DNA from: Methylotenera sp.
GTDB lineage: Bacteria; Pseudomonadota; Gammaproteobacteria; Burkholderiales; Methylophilaceae
Direction: 5' to 3'
Length of the DNA: 64,000 nt
Assembly (NCBI RefSeq): GCF_029945535.1
Contig: NZ_JAQSCU010000013.1
Span: forward strand, 559,522-623,521
Shown here: piece by piece, positions 52,122-60,777 of the stretch
Layout: every line of letters begins with the position of its first letter
Numbering within the stretch: position 1 is the first letter of the stretch
The notes under the pieces: generated by a model
Told to the model about the DNA's origin: nothing
Database searches by the model: none
What the model saw: the letters and a program-made list of their open reading frames with translations, nothing else
Position numbers and translations under genes: made by a program

Positions 52122-53639
52122 TTAAGTCCCGCAGAATGTTTTGTAAGGCATTGCAGTTGGTAAAGGTGGGTTACGATAACTCATGTGGCTAGCATCGTCT
52201 TTGAACGGCTGCGACAGTACTTCAAGCAGCTTTTCTAGCACGGTAAAATCACCTGATTCTGCTGCGCTTAATGCAGCTTCTACTTGATGATTGCGTGGAA
52301 TCACCGCAGGATTAGTCTTTAACATCAATGCAATCGCATCATCCAAACTTGCAGTCTGACTTGATAGCCGTTTACGCCATTGATGATGCCATGTGATGAA
52401 ATCAGGCGTATCTATATTCTTTTCAGCTGATATAGGCGTATTCACCACCAAGCTTGAAGACAGGTCTCGGAACGTGTTGGTATAGTCGATACGATATTTT
52501 TTCATGCAGTTTAGCAGCTCTTCTATTAAGGTAAGGTCGTCAGGCTCTTCTGTAAGTAAGCCTAACTTCGCCCGCATGCCAGCCAGCCAATACTGCTGAT
52601 ATTTATCTGAAAATGCCTTAAGAGCTTTTTCCGCAAGTCTTATAGCTTCCTCTAAATCTTGATGTATTAGTGGCAGCAATGTTTCAGCAAATCTCGTCAA
52701 ATTCCATTGCGCGATAGGCGGCTGGTTACCAAAAGCGTATCGACCTTGCTGGTCAATCGAGCTAAAAACAGTTGCAGGATCATAGCTATCCATAAATGCA
52801 CAAGGCCCAAAATCGATGCTTTCGCCACAAATTGACATATTGTCGGTATTCATCACACCATGAATAAACCCAATATGCATCCACTGCGCAATCAATTTTG
52901 CCTGTTTATCAATCACGGCATTAAGTAGCGATAAATACTTATTTTCAGTGCTTATACACTCATGAAAATGCCGATTTAAGGTGTAGTCCGCCAGTGTTCT
53001 TATAATCTCTGGATCATCATGTGATGCGGCAAATTGAAACGTTCCCACTCGAATATGACTAGTAGCTACTCGCGTTAAAATAGCGCCAGGCAGAATGCTA
53101 TCTCGATACACAGGTTCGCCCGTAGTTACCACAGCTAAGCTGCGCGTAGTGGGTATCCCCAGCGCATACATTGCTTCGCTAATGATATATTCCCTAAGCA
53201 TAGGGCCAAGTGCCGCACGGCCATCGCCACGCCGCGAATAAGCCGTTACACCCGCGCCTTTAAGTTGAATATCGTAACGATTAGCTTCTGGCGTTAAATG
53301 CTCTCCGAGTAATATAGCTCTACCATCGCCAAGCATGTTCAAGTGACCAAATTGATGTCCCGCATAAGCCTGTGCAATAGGCTCAGCGCCTGTAGGTATT
53401 GTGTTGCCAGAAAATACCAAACTTGCTTCATCTTCTAATAAAACTTTAGCATTTAACCCCAAAGTAGCTGCTAATGATTGATTGAACAGCACGATATGCG
53501 GCGCTTTAACTGGCGTCGGCTTTTGCTTAACAAAGAAAGTTTTAGGTAGTCGCGTGTAGCTATTATCAAAATTCCAGCCCGATGAGGTTACTGAGATTTT
53601 TTTAAAAGCCTCATTTAAGTCTTGTTTTGAATCTTTCAA
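52122..53639 (-). CDS. selO: Protein adenylyltransferase SelO (YdiU)
   Basis: 505 aa. SelO is a pseudokinase that AMPylates proteins in the redox response. Signatures: AYAGHQFGHLNMLGDGRAILLGE, YDIQLKGAGVTAYSRRGDGRAALGPMLREYI, GFIHGVMNTDNMSICGESIDFGPCAFMD. The C-terminus is KTFCGT, with Cys where eukaryotic SelO has selenocysteine. The start is TTG at 53639 (AAGGA 9 nt upstream); an in-frame stop just before excludes a longer form and there is no internal ATG until conserved sequence. Confidence 0.93.
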   Translation of the reverse strand: MKDSKQDLNEAFKKISVTSSGWNFDNSYTRLPKTFFVKQKPTPVKAPHIVLFNQSLAATLGLNAKVLLEDEASLVFSGNTIPTGAEPIAQAYAGHQFGHLNMLGDGRAILLGEHLTPEANRYDIQLKGAGVTAYSRRGDGRAALGPMLREYIISEAMYALGIPTTRSLAVVTTGEPVYRDSILPGAILTRVATSHIRVGTFQFAASHDDPEIIRTLADYTLNRHFHECISTENKYLSLLNAVIDKQAKLIAQWMHIGFIHGVMNTDNMSICGESIDFGPCAFMDSYDPATVFSSIDQQGRYAFGNQPPIAQWNLTRFAETLLPLIHQDLEEAIRLAEKALKAFSDKYQQYWLAGMRAKLGLLTEEPDDLTLIEELLNCMKKYRIDYTNTFRDLSSSLVVNTPISAEKNIDTPDFITWHHQWRKRLSSQTASLDDAIALMLKTNPAVIPRNHQVEAALSAAESGDFTVLEKLLEVLSQPFKDDASHMSYRNPPLPTAMPYKTFCGT

Positions 53640-53758
53640 TTGGTGTAATCCTTACTAAATTACTGGGATATTTATTAACTTTGATAATAACGATTCATTC
53701 TGAAAATGAGAAGCTTTTATGTATTAAGTACGGCTGTTTAATTAAGACTATATTCGGC

Positions 53759-54232
53759 TTAAAATAATTCAGCTTGTACCCCTGGCGGCGGCGCTAAAAG
53801 CTCGTCCACATCAATCTCAAAGATACCAAGCTTGCCTCGACATGGCATCAGCGCTATAGGGCGTGCTTGCTCAAACAGAAAGCCAAAATATTCCTGATGA
53901 ACTCCACCAAAGTGAGCGCGTTGCTGACGGTTAATGCCTTTTGGCAGCTCTCCAGGTCGGCAGCAAAGCACTAAGTTAGCAATGCCCACCACGCCACCGT
54001 ATTCAAGCTTGTCTTTATCAGGTAATGGAATATCAGTATTGGACTTAAGGTAATCGTAATACACCTCATACAGACCTTTACTTGCGTGAATCAGCATCGG
54101 CCCACGGTATTGGGTTCCCCAAGTGCGGTCATCCACCAGCAGATAGCCATTTGCAATCAGCCATGCATAGGGCTGCTTGAGTGAAAGCGCTTTTGTTAGA
54201 CCTTTAGGAAATAGGGTGGGAGTGTTGGACAT
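53759..54232 (-). CDS. ASCH-domain protein
   Basis: 157 aa with TKALSLKQPYAWLIANGYLLVDDRTWGTQYRGPMLIHASKG, GGVVGIANLV, and a closing FGFLFEQARPIALMPCRGKLGIFEI: the beta-barrel ASCH fold related to PUA domains and thought to bind RNA or modified nucleosides. Cellular role unknown. It stands alone; selO ends its transcription unit 119 bp downstream. Confidence 0.85.
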   Translation of the reverse strand: MSNTPTLFPKGLTKALSLKQPYAWLIANGYLLVDDRTWGTQYRGPMLIHASKGLYEVYYDYLKSNTDIPLPDKDKLEYGGVVGIANLVLCCRPGELPKGINRQQRAHFGGVHQEYFGFLFEQARPIALMPCRGKLGIFEIDVDELLAPPPGVQAELF

Positions 54233-54398
54233 GTTTAATTTGCTTCTTTCTGAAGCCTTAAATTTAGCGGCATTTTATCAGAAAATAAAACCCATCGTAT
54301 TTCTGATAGGTTTCTCATGCGGGGTTTTCACAACACTCAGCCAAGTAAAAATAACTTTTTAGATAGATGTCAGGTTCTTGTAAGCAAAGTCATGCAAT

Positions 54399-54881
54399 AT
54401 GAATCCTAGAAAATTAGTTTTCCCAAATTATTTACAAGCTGAGGGTAATAAATATATGGCAATGATGGCTGGCATTCATTTAGACAGTACGATGCAACTT
54501 ACTAACTTGCTGGAGCTAGGCAAAGATTATTGCAGCGATCATTTAGGTCGCTTTTTTCAAAACAAATATTCGCAACTTGCGCCTGTGGCTAATAAATTTG
54601 AAATCCCTGCTAAGCTTGCTACAAAGAATGAGCAAGACTGTTTTGCTATCTGTGTAATGATGAATAATCATATTGTAGACATAAAATATTTCAGCGAAAT
54701 ATTTCAAGATTGGGATAATAATGCGCACCTAGAAAGCTCATCGTCAAAACAAAACTCGGAGAAATTCAGCACATTTATAAACGATCATAGATTGCTATCT
54801 GTCATCAAGCGATTTAAGAAAATTAATGATGAAATTGTGATTGGACGATGCCTAGGTCGCGAATTCACCGCCATTTATTAA
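54399..54881 (+). CDS. Hypothetical protein
   Basis: 160 aa with no family I recognise. It is predicted to be soluble and largely helical, with few special features; motifs such as FINDHRLLSVIKRFKKIND near the end look like a folded helical domain. ATG 54399 has no strong ribosome site. Its stop overlaps a small convergent frame by 4 nt. Confidence 0.5.
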   Translation: MNPRKLVFPNYLQAEGNKYMAMMAGIHLDSTMQLTNLLELGKDYCSDHLGRFFQNKYSQLAPVANKFEIPAKLATKNEQDCFAICVMMNNHIVDIKYFSEIFQDWDNNAHLESSSSKQNSEKFSTFINDHRLLSVIKRFKKINDEIVIGRCLGREFTAIY

Positions 54882-55009
54882 CTTTCTGAATCGTCAGGAA
54901 AATTTAGCAATACACGCTCAACATTAATACGACCTTCAACATCCTCACATTTCGTTCTTACAAGTTTCCACACTAAATGCTCAGTGTGGAAATTTAGTCT
55001 GTATGGCAC
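54878..55009 (-). CDS. Possible small protein (43 aa) or gene remnant
   Basis: From a GTG at 55009 the frame reads VPYRLNFHTEHLVWKLVRTK, then CEDVEGRINVERVLLNFPDDSES and a stop. The composition looks protein-like, and no other gene explains 54882-55080. The frame has a TAA about six codons before the GTG, so it is either a short gene or the 3' end of a decayed one. A 10-bp stem (54965-54974/54983-54992, loop AAATGCTC) lies inside it and could instead be a terminator for the 54399 gene. Confidence 0.3.
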   Translation of the reverse strand: MPYRLNFHTEHLVWKLVRTKCEDVEGRINVERVLLNFPDDSES

Positions 55010-55080
55010 ATGCCAGTCATTTTATAATGACGTACAATGAAGTTTTTCAAGCTAATGTTCAGCAGTAACATATATTTCCC

Positions 55081-55101
55081 ATGAGTAAAGTTAGTTTATG
55101 A
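55081..55101 (+). other. Short leader frame overlapping the PAP2 start
   Basis: ATG at 55081 opens a 6-codon frame (MSKVSL) whose TGA overlaps the PAP2 ATG as ATGA. No ribosome site stands before it. It could allow termination-reinitiation control or be chance. Confidence 0.25.
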
Positions 55102-55757
55102 TCTCGCAATTATCGATGCAAGCAACAGGCGCATACTGGCAGTTAATCACGCAACTTGGCTCATCAAGCTTATTGTTTCCTGTGTTAGCCATCTCAGTGG
55201 CTACGCTTTGGATTTCCAATCAAAAAGCGGCTATTTATCTATGGCTAACAGCGCTTACCTTAGCCGTTACTGTTACGCTCGCCACTAAATTGCTTTTCCT
55301 AGGGTGGGGAATAGGCGTCGCCTCACTAGACTTTACCGGTGTGAGTGGACACACATTGCTAGCTACTTCCATACTACCGATATTGTTTTTTTCAGTGGGT
55401 GGGGGCGCGCAAACTAAATTAAAAAACATTGGTTTATGGTTTGGTCTATTACTTGGCTTTGCAGTAGGCGTATCTCGCGTTGTCCTTGGTATGCACAGTA
55501 TTAGCGAGGTAGTTGCAGGCTGGGTTTTAGGGCTAGCTGTATGTGGTGTGGCAATTTACGCCATAAAAAGTCACCGTCAGGGCTTAGTCTACCTACAATT
55601 ATTGATTCTGAGTCTGCTGCTTGTATTTGGCTCAACTACACCAAACTATATTCCAGCGCACGATATGTCGGTAAAGCTAGCCTTGTATTTATCTGGTCAT
55701 GACCAGCCGTTTACACGAGCCTATTTGAGTACGACACAAACTTCCAGTGAGTTTTGA
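55098..55757 (+). CDS. PAP2-superfamily membrane phosphatase
   Basis: 219 aa with about six membrane helices. The phosphatase motifs are present in part: SGHT (second motif, residues about 84-87) and SRVVLGMHSISEVVAGW (third motif with His). The first KxxxxxxRP motif is not evident. Relatives dephosphorylate lipid phosphates such as undecaprenyl pyrophosphate or phosphatidic acid. A TATAAT at 55023-55028 may belong to its promoter. A 6-codon upstream frame ends over its start. Confidence 0.8.
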   Translation: MISQLSMQATGAYWQLITQLGSSSLLFPVLAISVATLWISNQKAAIYLWLTALTLAVTVTLATKLLFLGWGIGVASLDFTGVSGHTLLATSILPILFFSVGGGAQTKLKNIGLWFGLLLGFAVGVSRVVLGMHSISEVVAGWVLGLAVCGVAIYAIKSHRQGLVYLQLLILSLLLVFGSTTPNYIPAHDMSVKLALYLSGHDQPFTRAYLSTTQTSSEF

Positions 55758-55785
55758 TATTGCTGAGTCGTTGCTATTAGTTACG

Positions 55786-57048
55786 CTATTTCTTGGTTTT
55801 CTGTATATTGCAGCGTTCAGTTAAATACATCATGACTTCATGTAAGTTTTCATCTGAACTATCAAGCAGGTAGGGTGAGGCTTCATCTATAAATTCATCC
55901 CATAACGACGTAAGTTGCTCTATATCATCATGCGGCGCTATTTTAATTAAATTAAGCACTTCATTTTGTAAAAGACCATTTTCGCGGATGTTTAAAACCG
56001 CTTTTTTAGCTTCAAATATTTTTAACGAGGTTTTACGAGCTACTCCAGCTGCTGCGCAGAGAAATAAGGTTAGAAGTAACGAGTCTTCATCATTGCCGCT
56101 TGCATCAATGTCGCCAGTAAGTGCAAACCAGTCCGCTGAAAGCGCTTTGTCGAATCTACTCACTTCATTTAGCTGGTCGTGCAAGTAAAAGTATTTATTG
56201 TGTTTAAGGTCGTTTAGCACTGATTCTAAGCTAATCGCTTGATTCACTATTTTAGGAATATCTTCATTCTGAATGCTTTGTAGAATTGCTTTGGTATAGG
56301 CTTGATACTCAGCGGGCAGATCATCCATAAATCTGCTTGAGCAAGTCACATCACCTAGGAGCGCCCACTCTTGACGAATTGAGGTGAAAATCTCGAATAA
56401 GGTGTTTTCGTCAGGAAATTTAGTTTTATTAGCGATGTTTTTTTTTGCACCGTAAGCCAAAGATAGCAATGATGTACGAATAACATGTTGAGTCGATGCG
56501 TGCATCTCGTCTAATTCACTGGTAGTCGCCCCAAGTTTCTTGACCAGCAATGCAGCTAAATTGATGTGATTTTTATACCGTTCGCAATCTTTAAATGTTT
56601 GTCTATATTTAGCTACAGACAATTCTTTGCTTAAACATTTTTTTAGGAACTCACGTTCAGAATCAAGCCGAGATGAGCCGAAGTGCTCATCTTCAGGCAT
56701 GCTGTAAAGCGCTTTTAGCATTTGTGAGCCGCCGCGCGAGAGCGCTCGAAATGGTTTGTCTTTTAAAAGTTGCGCGGCTTTATCTAGCTCACCATCTGTT
56801 GTATCTTCAAGATATAAGCTGACCAAACTCACCATGCGCTTCATGGATACTTCTAGGTTCTTTCTCAGGTGCCTGGATTCATCAAAATATTCGGCAATCT
56901 GTAACGAGCCTGTGGCGGCATCATTGATTATTTCAGTTAACCGAGCTTGATCGATGATATTGTTGTAAACCGCATATTTAAGCGCCTTTTCAAAGAAAGG
57001 TGCGTTGTCATAGGCTGCAACAGAATGAGTATTTTGGGTGAGTGCCAT
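55786..57048 (-). CDS. Unknown protein of the J-domain operon (420 aa)
   Basis: A soluble, mainly helical protein with no family I recognise. It has an N-terminal segment FFEKALKYAVYNNIIDQARLTEIINDAATG and a long helical middle; many charged residues and no catalytic motif. It is last in a four-gene minus-strand run behind a DnaJ-like gene (47 bp after the 222-aa gene). The regular length and lack of repeats suggest one folded helical body, perhaps a client-binding partner. Confidence 0.6.
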   Translation of the reverse strand: MALTQNTHSVAAYDNAPFFEKALKYAVYNNIIDQARLTEIINDAATGSLQIAEYFDESRHLRKNLEVSMKRMVSLVSLYLEDTTDGELDKAAQLLKDKPFRALSRGGSQMLKALYSMPEDEHFGSSRLDSEREFLKKCLSKELSVAKYRQTFKDCERYKNHINLAALLVKKLGATTSELDEMHASTQHVIRTSLLSLAYGAKKNIANKTKFPDENTLFEIFTSIRQEWALLGDVTCSSRFMDDLPAEYQAYTKAILQSIQNEDIPKIVNQAISLESVLNDLKHNKYFYLHDQLNEVSRFDKALSADWFALTGDIDASGNDEDSLLLTLFLCAAAGVARKTSLKIFEAKKAVLNIRENGLLQNEVLNLIKIAPHDDIEQLTSLWDEFIDEASPYLLDSSDENLHEVMMYLTERCNIQKTKK

Positions 57049-57095
57049 GAGTGATTATTTAATGATGCAAAGGCTGCATATTCAGCAAATAGTGC

Positions 57096-57764
57096 CTAAA
57101 TTGCAGAGTCTTCATCCTCTTCCTCTTTAGGTGTTTTTTCCTCAGGGGTCGTGTTCTCAATAGCCTCGTCATCATCTTCACCACTAAGCACAACTTCAGG
57201 GATGATTCTCTCCTGAAGTTTGGCTTTTAAGAGGACAAGGACTATATTGTAAATGTCTGAGTGCTCATGACGTAGTAACCATGTGAGCTCTTTCCAGTCA
57301 TGATCGCTAATTTCTGAGCGTGATATGTCCTCAGTATCAAGTGCGGCAAATGTCTCTCCAACAACTTCTTCTGCACGATCTGAAAGGTAATCAGCGAATG
57401 TCTCATAACCAAATTCAAGTTCGGCGATTGCCTCTATGAACTCACTAGCATCAGCATCTTCGCGAAAAATGACCGAATTCATCATTCCGCGCAGTTGTTC
57501 GTGTGACATATCTTTATAGAGACGCTCTAAAACAACCACACGCGCAAATTGCTCAGGTGTAATCAATAAATTCAATAGCGACTGTTTAGACGAGTCATAC
57601 TCGCGAATAACAGCTAATAAATCCTTCGAAGGAATATCATCAAGCACCTCAATCAAGGCGTTATCACCCTCAGTTTCTACTAGGGCAGTGAGGATGGCCT
57701 CGGCTCTCACTATGTCGCCAGACTGAATAAGGTTAGTTGCTTCTACAACGACTAAATGTGTCAT
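57096..57764 (-). CDS. Unknown acidic protein of the J-domain operon (222 aa)
   Basis: Helical, with a highly acidic tail (residues about 195-222, rich in Glu/Asp). LLNLLITPEQFARVVVLERLYKDMSHEQLRGMMNS is a conserved-looking core. It has no known domain. GGAT precedes the ATG. It follows the 163-aa gene by 42 bp. Confidence 0.6.
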   Translation of the reverse strand: MTHLVVVEATNLIQSGDIVRAEAILTALVETEGDNALIEVLDDIPSKDLLAVIREYDSSKQSLLNLLITPEQFARVVVLERLYKDMSHEQLRGMMNSVIFREDADASEFIEAIAELEFGYETFADYLSDRAEEVVGETFAALDTEDISRSEISDHDWKELTWLLRHEHSDIYNIVLVLLKAKLQERIIPEVVLSGEDDDEAIENTTPEEKTPKEEEDEDSAI

Positions 57765-57806
57765 TTTTATCCTATTGTATTGACTAAAATTTACTAGTTG
57801 ATGCGC

Positions 57807-58298
57807 CTAATGACTGTCGAAGCCGTGCTCAGATAGCCATTCGCCACCTGATTCAGCAAGATCATCTGACTCTTCAGTTTCCATTTCTTCAATAGCATCT
57901 TCACTCACTTCATAAAGCGCATATAAGTGTTCTAGCATGACGGTGGTTAATAAAAAGTGCTCTCCGCCAGCTTCAACTTTTAACTTTTCAACGATACTTG
58001 TTGCCCAAGGCTGAAACTGCACGCTGGATGATATGGCATCCCATTTTGGAAACATAGCCGGTTCTTTATCAAGATAACTCATAATGGTTTCTGATTTTTT
58101 AATCACAACACTTTTATGAAAAACAATCGCCATCATTTCAGGGTTAGTTGCCATCATAGGCATTAAGTCCTGTATTTGAGAGCGCTTCTCTTTAAGGCGA
58201 TCTGCCAATACGTCCTCGCCACCGGAGTCAGTTTTAAAGTCATTAATATCAGCCACATAAGTAGCCATTAGGTCAGTAAAGTAACGCGATATTCTCAT
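57807..58298 (-). CDS. Unknown acidic protein of the J-domain operon (163 aa)
   Basis: The start is ATG 58298, which overlaps the DnaJ-like stop as ATGA; a longer open frame to 58331 is not needed. The C-terminus is acidic (EEMETEESDDLAESGGEW) and the core helical (DRLKEKRSQIQDLMPMMATNPEMMAIVFH). No family recognised. The overlap implies coupled translation with the J-domain protein. Confidence 0.6.
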   Translation of the reverse strand: MRISRYFTDLMATYVADINDFKTDSGGEDVLADRLKEKRSQIQDLMPMMATNPEMMAIVFHKSVVIKKSETIMSYLDKEPAMFPKWDAISSSVQFQPWATSIVEKLKVEAGGEHFLLTTVMLEHLYALYEVSEDAIEEMETEESDDLAESGGEWLSEHGFDSH

Positions 58299-58576
58299 TG
58301 TTTTAATATTCCATCTATGTAGTACTGCCAAATTTCATGTGCGGTGTCTATCGGACTATCCAATAGACTGCGCCTGCGGTTTTCGTCGTACGTTTTTCTT
58401 TTATCGGGATCAGAAAGTATTTCGTAGGCTTCCTGCACTTGTCTAAACTTTGCAGGAGCGTCACTTGCTGAATTCTTATCAGGATGGTATTGAGATGCCA
58501 TCTTGCGGTAGGTGGTTTTTATTTCAGCTAAGGTCGCGTTAGCGGTAAGGCCTAAAACTTCGTAGTAATTTTTCAA
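58295..58576 (-). CDS. Short J-domain (DnaJ-like) protein
   Basis: 93 aa with a complete J-domain: NYYEVLGLTANATLAEIKTTYRKMASQYHPDKN (HPD near residue 32) and VQEAYEILSDPDKRKTYDENRR. It has no Gly/Phe or zinc-finger region and a short tail, so it is a type III co-chaperone that would stimulate an Hsp70. It is the first gene of a four-gene operon of unknown proteins. Confidence 0.9.
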   Translation of the reverse strand: MKNYYEVLGLTANATLAEIKTTYRKMASQYHPDKNSASDAPAKFRQVQEAYEILSDPDKRKTYDENRRRSLLDSPIDTAHEIWQYYIDGILKQ

Positions 58577-58681
58577 TTTTATCCGCCAAGTTTAGAGATG
58601 CTAAGAATAGTGTTTATATTACTTAAACTAGACAAATTATTTTTAAATTTTGCGTGACGCTTAGTAATTTAGAGCTAAAAC

Positions 58682-58711
58682 GAAAAAGCCCCACATTGCT
58701 ATAGGGCTTTT
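58682..58711. terminator. Rho-independent terminator after tRNA-Asn
   Basis: GAAAAAGCCCC pairs with GGGCTTTTT around an 11-nt loop; on the minus strand a T-run follows, about 10 nt after the tRNA 3' end. The A-run on the other side makes it bidirectional and it may also insulate the J-domain operon. Confidence 0.85.
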
Positions 58712-58719
58712 TATATATT

Positions 58720-58795
58720 TGGCTCCTCGACCTGGGCTCGAACCAGGGACACACGGATTAACAGTCCGTTGCTCTACCGACTGAGCTATCGAGGA
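58720..58795 (-). tRNA. tRNA-Asn (anticodon GTT)
   Basis: 76 nt including an encoded 3' CCA. Acceptor arms TCCTCGA/TCGAGGA pair perfectly. The D-arm is AGCTC..GAGC, the anticodon arm CGGACTGTTAATCCG places GTT at 34-36, and the T-arm has GGTTCGAGCC. It is transcribed away from the phage-like genes. Its 3' end, the usual integration side, faces the J-domain operon. Confidence 0.97.
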
Positions 58796-58896
58796 ATAAT
58801 CAAATCAATGACTTACAACACTTAAATTTCTTCGCTTACTCTATTTAACGCCTTAAAATGCCTTAAAACTCTTACTTATCGCACAAAATACGCACA

Positions 58897-58908
58897 AGAC
58901 ATTGTCAT
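58897..58908. promoter_or_regulatory. Operator-like copy: AGACATTGTCAT
   Basis: Matches the 13-bp palindrome ATGACATTGTCAT (61501-61513) except for one arm position. It lies in the 260-bp gap between tRNA-Asn and the tail-spike terminator. Nearby are a GCCTTAAAAT direct repeat (about 58850-58869) and GCACAA repeats (58881-58896). No gene was found in the gap. Confidence 0.45.
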
Positions 58909-59011
58909 ATTTTATTCAACGAAATGCTTAAAAATCGAGCGATTTGGTGGGGTGTTATAGCCCTTAATTTGCAAGTCGGGACGCAGTATATCAGGTAAAT
59001 CCAAAAATGCT

Positions 59012-59036
59012 AAGAGCCGCTTAAAAAGCGGCTCTT
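59012..59036. terminator. Rho-independent-type hairpin ending the phage operon
   Basis: AAGAGCCGCTT (59012-59022), AAA, AAGCGGCTCTT (59026-59036): an 11-bp perfect stem. It is 20 bp after the tail-spike stop (59056, minus strand); the following T-run is short and interrupted on the minus strand. Confidence 0.75.
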
Positions 59037-59055
59037 AAACGTTCCAACTGTCTTG

Positions 59056-60765
59056 CTAAGCTAAAGGGTCGTCAACCACTCGCATTTGAGCAGAAGTGAA
59101 CTCTAGTGAACTAGTCCCTGTTGTAGTATTACCTGACACCTGAACCATTGCAATACATAATGAACCAAAGTTCACACCTGCTGGTACATAAAATGCCTCA
59201 GTAGATATTGTGATAGTGTCACCTGCATCTAAGGGAACGCCGTTAGATACGTTATTACCTAATGAACGATTTGCGAACATATTAATAATATTGTTTAGGT
59301 AAACTTGGAATGTTATGTTACCTACGTTGGTGATTGTTGCTCCCCCAATGTTTGTAACGTCAATGGAGTATTTATACCACTTGCCTCCTACCATATTTGC
59401 TGAAAAGTTTGGAAGCCATGATACAAACGTATCTGATGCTGTGCCTGACCATGTCGATACGAGTGTTGCCGCCAAGCCTTGATTTGCTGAGTTGCTGTTA
59501 GGTTTACTGTATCTTGCAGCACCTCCTGCGAGTACATGGGTACTTGACCCACTTGCAGCTTGAGGAGTCCAGCCTGTAGGTTTAGTACCTGTAACTCCTG
59601 TTACAGCACCAACAGCAACAGCCCCCGTCATCAAACCATTCACCTGTAAGTTAGCGTTAGACTCAGTTTGAGGGTAGCCTGTAGCATCTTCAAGAACTGT
59701 TACAGGGCTATTGAATTGAGGTTTAAACAGTGCTGTAAACTTGGTAGTTGCCAAGAAATTTTTAACTAGCTTAATCTGCGCGAACACTGCTAGATGCACT
59801 GAGTCAGCTACGTTTGCCCAGGTATATCCTGTGAGGAAGTCTCCATTTGTGCTTGTACCATTAATACACACGCCAAAGGCGTCAGCTGTATCAATCAGGT
59901 GATTACTTCTACCAAGGTTAAGAAGCCTGTTACGTAAAGACGCTAAAGCGATATTTTTAGGTTGAGTGAAGCCTGCTTGAGCTGCTGCACCTATAGGTGG
60001 AGGGATAGTCACAACACAATACTTTCCTAAAGCAGTGAATGTGTCGGTCAGCTTCTTAGTGTTTGCATACACCGTATCAGCTGCCGCTAAAGCTGCTGCC
60101 AAAGTTGAGACACCGTTAATATCATTTGTACCTGTAGTAATAAAGGCAATATCAAAATCAGGGCCTACTAAAATATTTGGGAGGATTGCAACATCTTTAG
60201 CTGATATAGAACCGCCTAAAGCGTAGTTTGCTACTGTAACTAGTTTACGACCTAAGAAGTTGTTTAACCATTGATACCAAGAGTTGTCAAGCAAGTGCGT
60301 CTGGTACAGTATGAAGTACCATGACTGACTAGAGTAGTTACCATCAGGAAGTGTTTTGCCGTTGTATGTAGCAGGGAAAGTGAATGTTAAGTTGTCAGGC
60401 GTAGTTAAAACTTTTAGACAGCAACCATTTAATGTGCTGGTGTATGTTAAATCTGAGTTGTTGAATAGAGTGAATGAGCTATTAGGTGTTAGGTAATGTG
60501 GAAACCCCGACTGATTGACTACAGTTGCAATACCGTTTGCCACTATGAAACTGACCATCTGTGCGGCACCATTTGACAGGAAGCCGTTATTCAAGTGAGA
60601 GTCACCTACTGTAATCGCTCTTAGTCTGCTTGTTTTGGTAGAGCCTCCTAAAGCCACGTAATCTCCACTAGGGGAAATTGAACCGATTAAAACGCCGCCT
60701 GGTCCGTATACCCAATCTACTGGGCCACTTGGGGTGACGACTGAACCTGCTGGAATTGGTGTCAT
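59056..60765 (-). CDS. Phage tail-spike-like protein with SGNH hydrolase domain
   Basis: 569 aa. The N-terminal 45 residues (PAGSVVTPSGPVDWVYGPGGVLIG) are like a tail-attachment module. The SGNH/GDSL domain has block I GDSH (about residue 54), block II in YALGGSIS, block III GTND (about 210) and the His of block V in DSVHL (about 320). Residues about 400-569 are Gly/Ser/Thr-rich and beta-like, fitting a carbohydrate-binding or trimerisation part. Such proteins de-acetylate surface polysaccharide during infection. It is the last gene of the phage transcription unit. Confidence 0.75.
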   Translation of the reverse strand: MTPIPAGSVVTPSGPVDWVYGPGGVLIGSISPSGDYVALGGSTKTSRLRAITVGDSHLNNGFLSNGAAQMVSFIVANGIATVVNQSGFPHYLTPNSSFTLFNNSDLTYTSTLNGCCLKVLTTPDNLTFTFPATYNGKTLPDGNYSSQSWYFILYQTHLLDNSWYQWLNNFLGRKLVTVANYALGGSISAKDVAILPNILVGPDFDIAFITTGTNDINGVSTLAAALAAADTVYANTKKLTDTFTALGKYCVVTIPPPIGAAAQAGFTQPKNIALASLRNRLLNLGRSNHLIDTADAFGVCINGTSTNGDFLTGYTWANVADSVHLAVFAQIKLVKNFLATTKFTALFKPQFNSPVTVLEDATGYPQTESNANLQVNGLMTGAVAVGAVTGVTGTKPTGWTPQAASGSSTHVLAGGAARYSKPNSNSANQGLAATLVSTWSGTASDTFVSWLPNFSANMVGGKWYKYSIDVTNIGGATITNVGNITFQVYLNNIINMFANRSLGNNVSNGVPLDAGDTITISTEAFYVPAGVNFGSLCIAMVQVSGNTTTGTSSLEFTSAQMRVVDDPLA

Positions 60766-60777
60766 TGTATTACCTTT

